A stretch of DNA of 33,825 nt from Phycisphaerae bacterium (GCA_030619925.1 JAUXAL010000047.1:1-33825); one strand, 5' to 3'; shown: positions 23,618-31,633, counted from the first letter of the stretch. The notes: a model not told the origin generated them from the sequence alone. Program-made: numbers and translations.

Positions 23618-25018
23618 TTAAAAACTCATAACGTCACACACCGGGGTGGCCTGATTACTTGTTATTCTAACATACACTATTGCATTATTGCACGCGGGAA
23701 TATCAATGTTAAGCGGAATAGACCCTTCAGGAGTAATTTTTAATTTGCCGTTTTTTGGCTTTCTGAACCTCGCAACCTGAAAATCTTTCGGCAAAGTTGT
23801 CCATATCCTGACATCAGCAGCAGTGGATGCAAAACTATATACTGCCATTCCGATAGATGCAATCAAAGCACCAGAAGAGCCCTCTCCCTCAAGAGCATAC
23901 TGAGCGAGAGCTTTTGCTGTTGCCGATATAATGGCTCTTGTTAAAATACCTGGAAAATCTTTGCTGAACTCTGTCTGGACAACCCTGTCCATGTCTGAAA
24001 CCAAACAAGTCTCATAACGCTTACCATCAACCTCTGCGACCAAATATGGATATGCTCTATCTCTGAACTCCAATCTTGGCAGGGCAATTCCTACATATTT
24101 AACTTTATTTGTTGCAAGGAATAATGGAATATCCAGTCTAAGTTCTTTTCTTACAGGCCCCAATCCATTTTCAAATATCAACCATACTGTATCTTCAAGC
24201 TGACCTTCTCCGTCAAGTATCATCTCAGTAATACTCAGGTCTTCAGCTATATAGGCATTGTCTCCAACCATTCCATAGGATTCTTTGTGCAAATCCACTG
24301 CCCTGGAGTGGTCACCAACCACATTGAAGTATATACCTGCCAAGTAGGTCGCAAAGGGATTAACAAAGTCGGGATAAGCTTCAAAATTGTAAAGATTGGG
24401 ATATTTCTCATCTAACAGTTCACGCGTTTTTGGATTTTCAACATTGGATTTTGCAAATTCGTCTTGTTGCTGTCTCTGTTCGAGATCAGCTTTGAGTTTG
24501 TTTATTTCTTTGCTGAATTTTTCTTTGGCTCGTCTCTGTCTGTCAAGGGCTCGATTAAACTCTACTCTAGCCATATCCATTCTGCCTTCAACCATAAAAT
24601 TGAGTGCCTTGTATACATTAATCATCACACCGTCATACTCTTCGCCCCTGTAAGGAATTACGTTGTCACTTGCAATTGTAGAACCGATAGCATCCCCAAC
24701 TTTGGACTGCTCATCATAATACTTAAGCATATCCTCAGCTTTATCGAACCACTCTGCACTTTCCTGGTAATTTTTGCGGATTCTTTCAACGGTCCCAAGC
24801 TGTAATGCCCAGAGTAAATCCTCGCCCTTCGGGTTTTTCCGTCTGCCTATCTTTTTCTCAGCGAAAAGGGCCGAATTCTCATAGTCTAGTCCTTCAAAAT
24901 GCTTGTTAAAAGCAGTTAAGTGGTCCTTGGGAACATTACAGCCAGCAAAAAAGGGCAGATTTAAGAGCGTTAAAACTGCAAGTGAAACAAGATACCAACG
25001 TCTAACCGCGTTCATCAT
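23618..25018 (-). CDS. COG3014-like TPR-type envelope lipoprotein
   Basis: 466 aa. The signal ends in a lipobox (LLNLPFFAGC, Cys about 27). The N-terminal half is helical and TPR-like (ALFAEKKIG, YQESAEWFDKAEDML, GRMDMARVEFNRALDRQRRAKEKF), then a charged coiled-coil region near residues 160-190. The C-terminal half (about 270-460) is mostly beta (VWLIFENGLGPVRKELRLDIPLF, RIWTTLPKDFQVARF). This matches my memory of COG3014, which is often found beside YcfL and LpoB. It is the first gene of the operon. GGAG serves either of two adjacent ATGs (25018 or 25015). Confidence 0.78.
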   Translation of the reverse strand: MMNAVRRWYLVSLAVLTLLNLPFFAGCNVPKDHLTAFNKHFEGLDYENSALFAEKKIGRRKNPKGEDLLWALQLGTVERIRKNYQESAEWFDKAEDMLKYYDEQSKVGDAIGSTIASDNVIPYRGEEYDGVMINVYKALNFMVEGRMDMARVEFNRALDRQRRAKEKFSKEINKLKADLEQRQQQDEFAKSNVENPKTRELLDEKYPNLYNFEAYPDFVNPFATYLAGIYFNVVGDHSRAVDLHKESYGMVGDNAYIAEDLSITEMILDGEGQLEDTVWLIFENGLGPVRKELRLDIPLFLATNKVKYVGIALPRLEFRDRAYPYLVAEVDGKRYETCLVSDMDRVVQTEFSKDFPGILTRAIISATAKALAQYALEGEGSSGALIASIGMAVYSFASTAADVRIWTTLPKDFQVARFRKPKNGKLKITPEGSIPLNIDIPACNNAIVYVRITSNQATPVCDVMSF

Positions 25019-25075
25019 TGTCTCCAGATCAGACTAGCACCTTTTGATTCCAAACATTTAAGAGAATCAGCCGTC

Positions 25076-25103
25076 ATTATACTGTCACGAAAAGTATAGT
25101 CAA
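25076..25103 (-). promoter_or_regulatory. Promoter of the four-gene envelope operon
   Basis: Minus strand: TTGACT (25103-25098), 16 bp, TATAAT (25081-25076), with a leader of about 50 nt. It serves the four genes down to 21111, which are spaced by 31, 3 and 37 bp. Confidence 0.75.
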
Positions 25104-25191
25104 CAAGAATTTTGCCCTTTTTGACCGCTTTTTTAGTCTTTCATAGTGCTCTGTAACACGATAAATGCGTAGTGGTTACTGGTAGTTATTT

Positions 25192-25268
25192 GGCGCCATC
25201 CCCAAGCTCGTCCCGCTCGGCGCCTCCTCGGGGACAAGTTTTTCTCCGACTCGCTTGAGGCTGCCACC
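25192..25268 (+). repeat. CATCCCCAA...TTGAGGCTGCCACC element, copy 3
   Basis: It begins CCATCCCCAAGC and ends GCTTGAGGCTGCCACC. The core holds imperfect GC palindromes (CGGCGCCTCCTCGGGG region). It is intergenic. Confidence 0.7.
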
Positions 25269-25320
25269 GGTCAAATTAGATGTTACAGAATACCGGTATC
25301 TAATCGATTCGAACAGAATT

Positions 25321-25460
25321 GTCAACCCCGTTAGAAATTTCTTTTTTTCAGGTAACATTGCCGGCCCCGTTAGATGCCGCCATGTTGGAGATAAACCCCA
25401 ACAGCCGGGTGAAGCATCGAACGGGGATTACCTTGTGCTACAATTTCCAACGGGGTCAAC
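25321..25460. mobile_element. Nested MITE-like elements (CCCCGTTAGA ends)
   Basis: Outer ends: GTCAACCCCGTTAGAAATT (25321) and AATTTCCAACGGGGTCAAC (25442-25460), inverted with two differences. A second pair, CCCCGTTAGATGC (25365-25377) and GCATCGAACGGGG (25414-25426), lies inside with one difference. This looks like one family member inserted into another. Confidence 0.75.
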
Positions 25461-25498
25461 GTTTTTTTACGTCCTTGCAACGGCGGGTTAATGAAATG

Positions 25499-25535
25499 AA
25501 AAAAGGCCAAGGGGTTTTTGCCCTTAGCCTTCATA
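25499..25535 (-). terminator. Terminator of the CsgG-fold lipoprotein gene
   Basis: The stem AAGGC-C-AAGGG with CCCTT-A-GCCTT encloses a GTTTTTG loop and is flanked by A and T runs, about 45 bp past the stop on the minus strand. Confidence 0.6.
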
Positions 25536-25577
25536 TGCTTGTTAGACTCTGCCCAGCCCATCCTGGATGGGCGTGGT

Positions 25578-26285
25578 TTACCGTTTGGCGACCGGTCTCT
25601 TCGGCAAGCTTTTACACATCGTCTCTATTATCTCTTGCATTTTTTTAGCCTCTTGAGGAGATAAGACCCCACCTACCGGCCCGCCGAAGGCGGGTCTGAT
25701 CCTGGCCGGCGCTGCCGGCCCGCCCAATATGTCACCGGAGACCCCGCCTAATACTTCGTCCTCTTGGCTACCGATGCCGGTGCCGGCATCGACCTCCCCC
25801 GACTTGAAAAATCCAGAAAAGGTCTTCAGGACTCCCTTGGTTTTAGCCGAACCTCTGCCCATCCATAAAATGCTGCCGTCCTCGACATTTATCATCTTTG
25901 CCGTCATTGATGTTTCCTTACCAAAGTGGGGTATGTCAACGACAAGAACCGCCGGGACATCTAAAATCAGCCCGGTCTCAGTGGCCGCTTCGATAGTAGT
26001 CAAGTCCGCTGATTCGAGTTCCCGTTCCTTAAGCAACGCTTTAACCTGGGCCCGCCCCACAGGCGCATAACCCTTCCTTAATAATTCCATCGCGAAGATA
26101 TCAGCTATCTGATCCCTGGCCAGTTCACTTTTCACACTACCTTCAACGGCTACGATAGCAATCTTATCCAGCGCGCCAAAGTCATAACTGACTCTAAAGG
26201 AGCTTTCCCCCCCTCCCGAGGAACAGCCGATAATAATAACAAGCAGAACAGTTGTTACCAACGCATACACAGAAATGGTTTTCAT
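25578..26285 (-). CDS. CsgG-fold lipoprotein
   Basis: 235 aa. A lipoprotein signal (ALVTTVLLVIIIGC, Cys about 21) is followed by Ser/Gly. Residues about 35-150 match the CsgG/GNA1162 style of fold (LDKIAIVAVEGSVKSELARDQIADIFAMELLRKGYAPVGR, ETGLILDVPAVLVVDI, AKMINVEDGSILWMGRGSAKT). The C-terminal third is low-complexity and rich in Gly/Pro, and includes a REP-like palindrome (CCCGCC-GAA-GGCGGG, 25680-25694) read as PAFGG. A short helical end follows. It probably works at the outer membrane with the operon next door, but it has its own promoter and terminator. AGGAGG lies 8 nt before the ATG. Confidence 0.72.
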   Translation of the reverse strand: MKTISVYALVTTVLLVIIIGCSSGGGESSFRVSYDFGALDKIAIVAVEGSVKSELARDQIADIFAMELLRKGYAPVGRAQVKALLKERELESADLTTIEAATETGLILDVPAVLVVDIPHFGKETSMTAKMINVEDGSILWMGRGSAKTKGVLKTFSGFFKSGEVDAGTGIGSQEDEVLGGVSGDILGGPAAPARIRPAFGGPVGGVLSPQEAKKMQEIIETMCKSLPKRPVAKR

Positions 26286-26336
26286 GACCCATACCTCCTA
26301 CAAAACAGTAAAAATGGTAAACGAAGACCAGAGTTT

Positions 26337-26365
26337 AGTATACGAAATTCGTACCATCTTGTCAA
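26337..26365 (-). promoter_or_regulatory. Promoter of the CsgG-fold lipoprotein gene
   Basis: Minus strand: TTGACA (26365-26360), 17 bp, TATACT (26342-26337), leader about 45 nt. Both boxes are near consensus. Confidence 0.78.
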
Positions 26366-26428
26366 CCTTTTTTTTCCTCTTTCGTGCCCTATCACATATC
26401 ACAAAGAGAACCTGGCGGATTAACAAAA

Positions 26429-26467
26429 TAAAAAAGGCCAAGGTTTTTTTAACCTCAGCCTTTCTAT
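26429..26467 (-). terminator. Terminator after the sugar isomerase gene
   Basis: The stem AAAGGC-C-AAGGTT with AACCTCAGCCTTT is flanked by A and T runs and has the same design as the one at 25499. It lies about 95 bp past the isomerase stop. A hairpin CCTCAC-AA-GTGAGG (26518-26531) and a CCATC...GATGG REP-like palindrome near 26478-26500 lie between. Confidence 0.55.
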
Positions 26468-26559
26468 AGGGACCCCATCCCGAAGTATCGAGATGGGTAC
26501 CCTATATATTTATCTACCTCACAAGTGAGGAGGCAGCTCTACTGTGACCGCAGCTTGTG

Positions 26560-27360
26560 CTATATCGGACTATAGATAGGGTCCGCGTAGCTGGGATGTT
26601 TTTGAGGCCGATTCGGCCACTTTAGCAGATCAAACAAAAACTCGCTGGCCTGTCGTATCATCACACCCGGCATACAGGGACACATTTCAAACGAACCAAC
26701 TACGTCATTGTCGTATTTGCTTAAAACCTTTAACAGGTAATCCCAATCTTGACGGGATATACCGCCCTGCAGACCAGGCGGCTCGTGGTCGTCCGTTTGG
26801 CCGTAATTGTCAGTCAGATGCAGATGGGCCGCTCTCGGGGCCAAATCATCCACATACTGCTTGAAGGAATATGTGCTGTCCAGATTGGCATAGCCGGTGT
26901 CGAGGCAATACCAAACAGACTCGAATTCTTCACTGGTCTTCTTGAGCATCGCCAATTGGCCGGTTTCGAGGCATAATTTGACATCGTTCTGCTCGGCCAT
27001 TTTGACTACCTCGGCAGCAAAGCCGTTGCCATCAGGCGCCGGGCCGTCAGAAATACCCAAATTTTGCAAATCGGTCACAATACTTGCATTAAGCAGCTTG
27101 GCGCCTTCGATTTGTTCACTCCATTGCTCCAATGTTGGACGGTCGCTGCGGGAGCGCATCGCCACCACCATATCCCTGGTAGCGGCGGCGAGCCTGGTCC
27201 AATTGCGCCTCTGGTAACGGCACTCGCTCTGGCCGTTTAGATTGGGCCATAACTCTATGCCGAAGCCCAGAGACCTTAAGTATTGGCACTCCTGCTCAAA
27301 TGAAAGAGGGTGCTCATGCCCCCAAAATACCATTGTAGAAACAACGTAGCTAATTTGCAT
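26560..27360 (-). CDS. Sugar-phosphate isomerase/epimerase-like TIM-barrel protein
   Basis: 266 aa from ATG 27360 (GGAG 8 nt upstream; an in-frame ATG at 27414 lacks a site). This is the AP-endonuclease-2 / xylose-isomerase-like barrel: SYVVSTMVFWGHEHPLSFEQECQYLRSLGFGIELWPN at the start, metal-ligand candidates in LCLETGQL (Glu), VWYCLDTGYANL (Asp), AAHLHLTDNYG (His, Asp) and GSFEMCP (Glu). These positions fit the usual Glu-Asp-His-Glu metal set. Members epimerise sugars or act on inositol-type compounds. It stands alone, away from the carbohydrate cluster at 11-20 kb, though it could serve the same pathway. Confidence 0.85.
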   Translation of the reverse strand: MQISYVVSTMVFWGHEHPLSFEQECQYLRSLGFGIELWPNLNGQSECRYQRRNWTRLAAATRDMVVAMRSRSDRPTLEQWSEQIEGAKLLNASIVTDLQNLGISDGPAPDGNGFAAEVVKMAEQNDVKLCLETGQLAMLKKTSEEFESVWYCLDTGYANLDSTYSFKQYVDDLAPRAAHLHLTDNYGQTDDHEPPGLQGGISRQDWDYLLKVLSKYDNDVVGSFEMCPCMPGVMIRQASEFLFDLLKWPNRPQKHPSYADPIYSPI

Positions 27361-27509
27361 TATGCCATCTCCGTACCCAGCTGATAAATGTGCCCTTCTG
27401 CACAGCGCAGGCATTATTATTATCGATTAAAAACACAGGCATATTCAAAGTTTCTCAAAAATTTCGGCATTTTTTGGGCTGGCAACTTCGATTTGAGAGC
27501 TGATTTTTC

Positions 27510-27552
27510 CGGGGGTTCCCATTTCCCGGCTTTTTGGAAAATGGGGCCCCCG
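27510..27552. other. Long stable hairpin in the isomerase upstream region
   Basis: The arms 27510-27526 and 27536-27552 pair over 17 positions with 2 mismatches and two G-T pairs around the loop CGGCTTTTT. It lies 150 bp upstream of the isomerase start. It could be part of an mRNA leader or of a small RNA. No T-run follows on either strand. Confidence 0.5.
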
Positions 27553-27724
27553 GGACAAGGCTGGCAGCCGAACGACACAGTTTCCGAAAAGACGTCGGTA
27601 CTGCCCCCTGACGGGAGGCCACAGGCCCAGGGGAATGAGACGGCACGCCCGTAAGACGGTCCTTTCTGTACCGGTTTGTCCGTAATCAATGCACAGGTAA
27701 TTTAACATACAAGCCCAGCACGCA

Positions 27725-27769
27725 AAAGAAAAAAGCCTGCGAGTCCTCATTACATCGGCACTGGCAGGC
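27725..27769 (-). terminator. Minus-strand terminator-like hairpin
   Basis: The arms GCCTGC (27764-27769 side, read on minus) and GCAGGC enclose about 23 nt and are followed on the minus strand by TTTTTTCTTTT. It would end a transcript coming from the 27.8-28.1 kb region. Confidence 0.5.
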
Positions 27770-27782
27770 CATTTAATTGAAA

Positions 27783-27866
27783 TTATTGAGCTTTGCCCCT
27801 CTTCTGTACCAAACCTTGGATAAATGTTCGAATAACGGCGGTCTTTCTGCCAGTGTTTTCGTACAT
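27783..27866 (-). pseudogene. 27-codon ORF remnant before a terminator
   Basis: The frame MYENTGRKTAVIRTFIQGL ends in TAA 14 bp before the terminator-like hairpin. The frame is open for 15 more codons upstream, to a TAG next to the repeat block. No ribosome site is clear and the family is not recognised. It may be the last part of a gene lost to repeat insertion. Confidence 0.3.
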
Positions 27867-27954
27867 TGAGCCCCGAAAAAATCCGCACAATTCTTGGGAC
27901 AGTTGTGAGAGCTAAGTAGTATCTGTTGCGGAAAACAAAAACTGACGATGTCAC

Positions 27955-28045
27955 CCCTGCGAGGGACCCCGCCTTGCGGGAACCCAAAGCAGGGGTCCAG
28001 AGCGAAAAAGCTGGATTCCCGTCCCTGCTTTCGCAGGGATGACAA
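27955..28045. repeat. Compound REP block
   Basis: It contains GGACCCCGCC-TTG-CGGGAACCC and ACCCCTGC...GCAGGGGTCC arms, followed by GGATTCCCGTCCCTGC/GCAGGGAT parts. The first part, 27961-27988, is the copy that also sits inside pckG. Confidence 0.75.
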
Positions 28046-28085
28046 CCTTGCGCGGGAATGACAAATACTGTTTCCGCAACAGATA

Positions 28086-28123
28086 CTAAGTAGCAATGCA
28101 AGGTACCTTGCATTGCTACTTAG
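28086..28123. repeat. 38-bp perfect palindrome, copy 1
   Basis: The left arm is CTAAGTAGCAATGCAAGG and the centre is GGTACC; both arms match fully. The same sequence at 32311-32352 extends to 42 bp. On one strand it would form a 17-18-bp hairpin with almost no loop. Confidence 0.9.
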
Positions 28124-28198
28124 CTCATTTTATAGATGACAGACTTTTTCATAATGAGACTAACCTGGATATTTCACGGGATTTTGCCCGTTTTTCTC

Positions 28199-28226
28199 TT
28201 GAAAAGGACTGAGGACATGTTATAAT
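28199..28226 (+). promoter_or_regulatory. Promoter of the PKD/LamG/hydrolase gene
   Basis: TTGAAA (28199-28204), 16 bp, TATAAT (28221-28226), leader about 30 nt to ATG 28262, with GGAGG in between. It resembles the promoter at 1977-2004. Confidence 0.78.
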
Positions 28227-28261
28227 GCCGGTGTCCAATAAGTTTGTTGGAGGACGTTCAA

Positions 28262-31200
28262 ATGACAAAGGAAAGATATTCCATTCTGATTGCGCTGTTT
28301 GCGCTATTCGTCTTATATCCTGGCAAAAGCACGGCCCAAAATATGCCACCTATAGCGGATGCGGGATTACCTCGATATGCAGCCTACGATCCGGTTGTTC
28401 TTGATGGAACCGGTTCCTATGACCCAGATAGCTCAGGTTCTTTGAGTTATGCGTGGCGGCAAATAGGCGGACCACCAGTTGTCATTATAGATGCAAACAC
28501 TGCCACACCTACCATCGGTGGGTCTGCCCAGACAGGAATGGGAAGACGTGGGTTGATAGCGCACTGGGCACTGGACGAGACAGAAGGCAGCGTCGCCTAC
28601 GACAGCGCCGGCGGCAAAGATGGCACCCTCAATGGAGACCCGGCCTGGCAGTCTACCGCCGGTCAGATAGATGGCGCACTTGCGTTCGACGGGACCGATG
28701 ATTATGTCAATACCGACTTTGTCTTGAATCCAGCTGTTGGGGCGTTCAGCGTCTTTGCCTGGGTTAAGGGCGGTATGCCTGGCCAAGTAATCTTTTCACA
28801 AGCAGGCCTTTCAGATTGGCTCGGCGCAGATACGACCAGCGGCAGCTTGATGACAGAACTGAAGTTTATCGGAAAGGCCAGCCGCCCGTTGCAGTCTCAG
28901 ACAGTTATCACCGATGGCAACTGGCACCGCATAGGCCTTGTGTGGGACGGTTCCAACGGAATCCTATTCCTATACGTTGATGGTGTGGAAGTCGCGGCTG
29001 ACGCATATGATAAGGGCTACCTAGTTGGGGACCTGCAAATTGGAGCGGGCAAGAATCTCGATCCAGGCACCTTTTGGTCCGGCCTGATTGACGACGTACG
29101 CATCTACAACCGCGCGTTGGCTAAGATGGGCGACTTTATCCAAACAGACGCAATTCAAGAATGCGAGTTTGAGCTGGTGGTCAGCGATGGCGAGCTGACA
29201 AGTCTGCCTGATACCGTTAAAGTCATTGTTGTACCGGCTTTCGGTAACAGGTTGCCGGAATTAAAAAATGACTCATTTGACCCCGACAAACCAACATTCA
29301 TTTTCTTCGGGGGAGGGGATTGCGTAACGGGACCGCCAAAATATGCTCAGTCTTCTTTCCGAGATCCGCCTTGGTTCATGCGAGCAAACATAATTGAATT
29401 TCCTAAAGGATATTGGCCTGACAATAGCACAGGTCCGCCCACCTACTACCAATGCGGCGATATGATTATCGTATATCTATCTGCCGTTGCACCAGACTAC
29501 AAGCAACTGATCCAGAGTGTGGGTCACAGCACAGGCGGAATGCCCGCTATAGATGTGGGCATACATTTGAACCTGACTTATGCAGACCGCCGATATGCAG
29601 TCAACCGAGTTACTCTCCTGGATTGCGGGTGCCGTACAGCGTCTGGTTATTCTTCTTGTATTGACCAATTCCTGGTCAATTCTGTTGATGGTGAACAGTG
29701 TTGGGTCGACAACTACGAGTCGGGCGCTGGTGAATGGCTTTCCCTCAATGGATTGAGCGTTTATGCTACGTTCGGTCATGTGGATTTTTGGTCCTGGTAC
29801 GGTGGCTCTCTTACGAATGCTGACACAAATACGTTCAATAATGGCGTCGTTGCCGGTGCATACTGGTCTGTTGCAGGGCCGGGTAAGAACCTCCAGCTTG
29901 GGCCAGAACCGGGCCGAACCTACACATTCCAGTGGCATGGTTCGCGGTCTTCCGGCCACATGGATTTTTACGACGAGCCCAACCACCCCGGCAGGCTGCC
30001 AGAGCCGGTTACCCTTGTCGGCCCGTCAGACGGTGCTATCGTTGACGCAACTGGAGCAGTATTAAGCTGCGAGGTCAGTGAGAACACCGTGGGGTATCAG
30101 CTTCTATTCGGGCGCGATCCCTACCACATGGTTTATCTGTTCTCGGATACGCCTTCGGCGCCCGGCGAATCAGTAACCGCCTTTCCGTTCGAGCAGTGCT
30201 GGTGGACTGTGAGAGCCTACGACGAATATGGCTCTACGATCCATGCCGACCCCATGCACATCAAGGCCGAGAGCGTGATAGCCCAGACGATTGAAAATGC
30301 CACAACTGGGCAAATCTATGCTTCTATTCAGCAAGCCATCAATGATGCCCTTGCTGGGGATGCGATAGTAGTCAGCCCGGGGGCTTACCAATATCTGGAG
30401 AATATCAATTTCAAAGGCAAAAACATTACACTCAGGTCAACAGACCCAAATGATTCAGCTGTTGTGGCAGCCACTGTGATTAACGGGGGTCATCGGGGCC
30501 CGGTGGTGACTTTTTCTGGTGGTGAAGAGGCAAGCTGTGTGCTTGCCGGTTTTACGATTACCGGCGGTATAGTAGGTATCTCCTGCCGTGATGCGTCTCC
30601 GACAATCAGAAACTGTACGATTGAAAGCAGCGGACCTAACGCGATTGAGTTTTGGGAAGGCTACGAGCCAACAATCATTGATTGTACTATTCTGGGACAA
30701 GTAGTAGAAGTAAACGACCCTACGCTCGTAGCACACTGGAAGCTGGACGAGACAGAAGGCGACATAGCCTACGACAGCGCCGGTGAAAACGACGGGACGC
30801 TTTACGGAGACCCGGTCTGGGAGCCTACCACCGGTCAGATAGATGGGGCGCTGGCGTTCGATGGGACCGATGATTATGTTAGCACCGATTTTGTGTTGAA
30901 TCCTGCCGATGGTGCGTTCAGCGTCTTTGCCTGGATTAAAGAAGGTGCCCCAGGGCAGGTGATTATATCTCAGGCGGATCGTACTGTTTTCAGTGCCACT
31001 CTCCCGGGAAGCACATGGCTTAGCACGGATCCAGCAGAGGGCAAATTTATGACCGAATTACAGGGTCTTGACCGAGCTGGCTGCCCACTGGTATCACAGA
31101 CTCTGATCACCGATGGCAACTGGCACCGCGTGGGACTGACGTGGGACGGCTCCAATAGAGTCCTGTACGTCGATGGTGTCGAGGTTGCCAAAGACACCCA

Positions 31201-31324
31201 GCCGCAGTTCGGCAGCTCACGAGGGGGCTTGTATATTGGCGCCGGAAACAATCTTGAACCCGGTAGCTTCTTCTCCGGCCTGATCGATGACGTTCGCATC
31301 TATAACCGAACGGTGACACCATAG
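28262..31324 (+). CDS. Secreted PKD / LamG / alpha-beta hydrolase / beta-helix / LamG protein
   Basis: 1020 aa from ATG 28262 (GGAGG 9 nt upstream). A signal peptide (ILIALFALFVLYPGKSTAQ) is followed by a PKD-like domain (VVLDGTGSYDPD, LSYAWRQIGGPPV) that is split at about residue 88 by a LamG domain (about 97-285) and resumes as FELVVSDGELTSLPDTVKV. Residues about 335-560 look like an alpha/beta hydrolase: PTFIFFGGGD, then GHSTGG with nucleophile candidate Ser423; FGHVDFW and SSGHMDFYD may give the His. Next come a short beta-sandwich (about 580-675), a right-handed beta-helix (about 682-815; IYASIQQAINDALAGDAIVVSPGAY, PTIRNCTIESS) and a C-terminal LamG (about 819-1020). A secreted esterase with binding modules is plausible. 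The substrate is unknown. Confidence 0.85.
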   Translation: MTKERYSILIALFALFVLYPGKSTAQNMPPIADAGLPRYAAYDPVVLDGTGSYDPDSSGSLSYAWRQIGGPPVVIIDANTATPTIGGSAQTGMGRRGLIAHWALDETEGSVAYDSAGGKDGTLNGDPAWQSTAGQIDGALAFDGTDDYVNTDFVLNPAVGAFSVFAWVKGGMPGQVIFSQAGLSDWLGADTTSGSLMTELKFIGKASRPLQSQTVITDGNWHRIGLVWDGSNGILFLYVDGVEVAADAYDKGYLVGDLQIGAGKNLDPGTFWSGLIDDVRIYNRALAKMGDFIQTDAIQECEFELVVSDGELTSLPDTVKVIVVPAFGNRLPELKNDSFDPDKPTFIFFGGGDCVTGPPKYAQSSFRDPPWFMRANIIEFPKGYWPDNSTGPPTYYQCGDMIIVYLSAVAPDYKQLIQSVGHSTGGMPAIDVGIHLNLTYADRRYAVNRVTLLDCGCRTASGYSSCIDQFLVNSVDGEQCWVDNYESGAGEWLSLNGLSVYATFGHVDFWSWYGGSLTNADTNTFNNGVVAGAYWSVAGPGKNLQLGPEPGRTYTFQWHGSRSSGHMDFYDEPNHPGRLPEPVTLVGPSDGAIVDATGAVLSCEVSENTVGYQLLFGRDPYHMVYLFSDTPSAPGESVTAFPFEQCWWTVRAYDEYGSTIHADPMHIKAESVIAQTIENATTGQIYASIQQAINDALAGDAIVVSPGAYQYLENINFKGKNITLRSTDPNDSAVVAATVINGGHRGPVVTFSGGEEASCVLAGFTITGGIVGISCRDASPTIRNCTIESSGPNAIEFWEGYEPTIIDCTILGQVVEVNDPTLVAHWKLDETEGDIAYDSAGENDGTLYGDPVWEPTTGQIDGALAFDGTDDYVSTDFVLNPADGAFSVFAWIKEGAPGQVIISQADRTVFSATLPGSTWLSTDPAEGKFMTELQGLDRAGCPLVSQTLITDGNWHRVGLTWDGSNRVLYVDGVEVAKDTQPQFGSSRGGLYIGAGNNLEPGSFFSGLIDDVRIYNRTVTP

Positions 31325-31490
31325 GCAAATCCATATCTGACTAACGAACCTGCGAAAGAGGTAAAAACGTAGCAATAATACCTAAGATACTTAGGTATAG
31401 ATTATAAGCTTGCAAACAGCTTTTGATTCGGCTGGCTAATGAATCGTCCAAACATCTGTTGGCGTAGTAAGAATACCTAAGATAGTTAGG
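31319..31490 (+). repeat. 172-bp palindrome-bearing 3' element, copy B
   Basis: It begins at the last codons of the LamG gene and is the inverted counterpart of 1-172. Palindrome 1 is at 31378-31398 (arms ATACCTAAG/CTTAGGTAT, spacer ATA). Palindrome 2 is at 31472-31494 (arms AATACCTAA/TTAGGTATT, spacer GATAG). Their centres are about 95 bp apart. Confidence 0.88.
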
Positions 31491-31504
31491 TATTATAAAT
31501 AACT

Positions 31505-31540
31505 GACGTTCACATCTACAGCCGGGCACTGAACCAATAG
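31505..31540 (+). pseudogene. LamG C-terminal remnant 1
   Basis: DVHIYSRALNQ followed by a stop matches the usual LamG end (DVRIYNRAL). Only 12 codons remain, directly after palindrome 2 of the 172-bp element. Confidence 0.55.
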
Positions 31541-31595
31541 ACTATCGCAGGGATGATGTGTTAGTGCGTTTCAACGTCCGGATGAAGATTAAGGC

Positions 31596-31616
31596 ATACC
31601 TCGCAGTGCGAGGTAT
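31596..31616. repeat. ACCTCGCA-type palindrome, copy 1
   Basis: The arms ATACCTCGCA and TGCGAGGTAT surround a single G. A related palindrome with one arm mismatch lies at 32267-32293. Confidence 0.8.
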
Positions 31617-31633
31617 AGTCTGGTTAAAACCGT

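Larger units (their letters stand above)
27415..28198. other. Gene-poor 0.8-kb gap rich in hairpins and repeats
   Basis: No convincing gene. It contains a 17-bp imperfect hairpin (27510-27552), a minus-strand terminator-like structure (27725-27769), a short ORF remnant, a REP block (27955-28045) and a 38-bp perfect palindrome (28086-28123). Long frames here translate repeat DNA and lack ribosome sites. Confidence 0.6.

Noticed and set aside
27445-28113. 222-aa minus-strand frame in the gap before the 1020-aa gene
   Set aside because: Translates REP and hairpin DNA (VIPAQGCHPCESRDGNPAF type), a known false-ORF product of REP sequences.
1-31490. 31-kb composite transposon bounded by inverted 172-bp elements
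   Set aside because: The interior holds housekeeping genes (guaB, pckG) and no transposase. The ends are better explained as two separate copies next to LamG genes.
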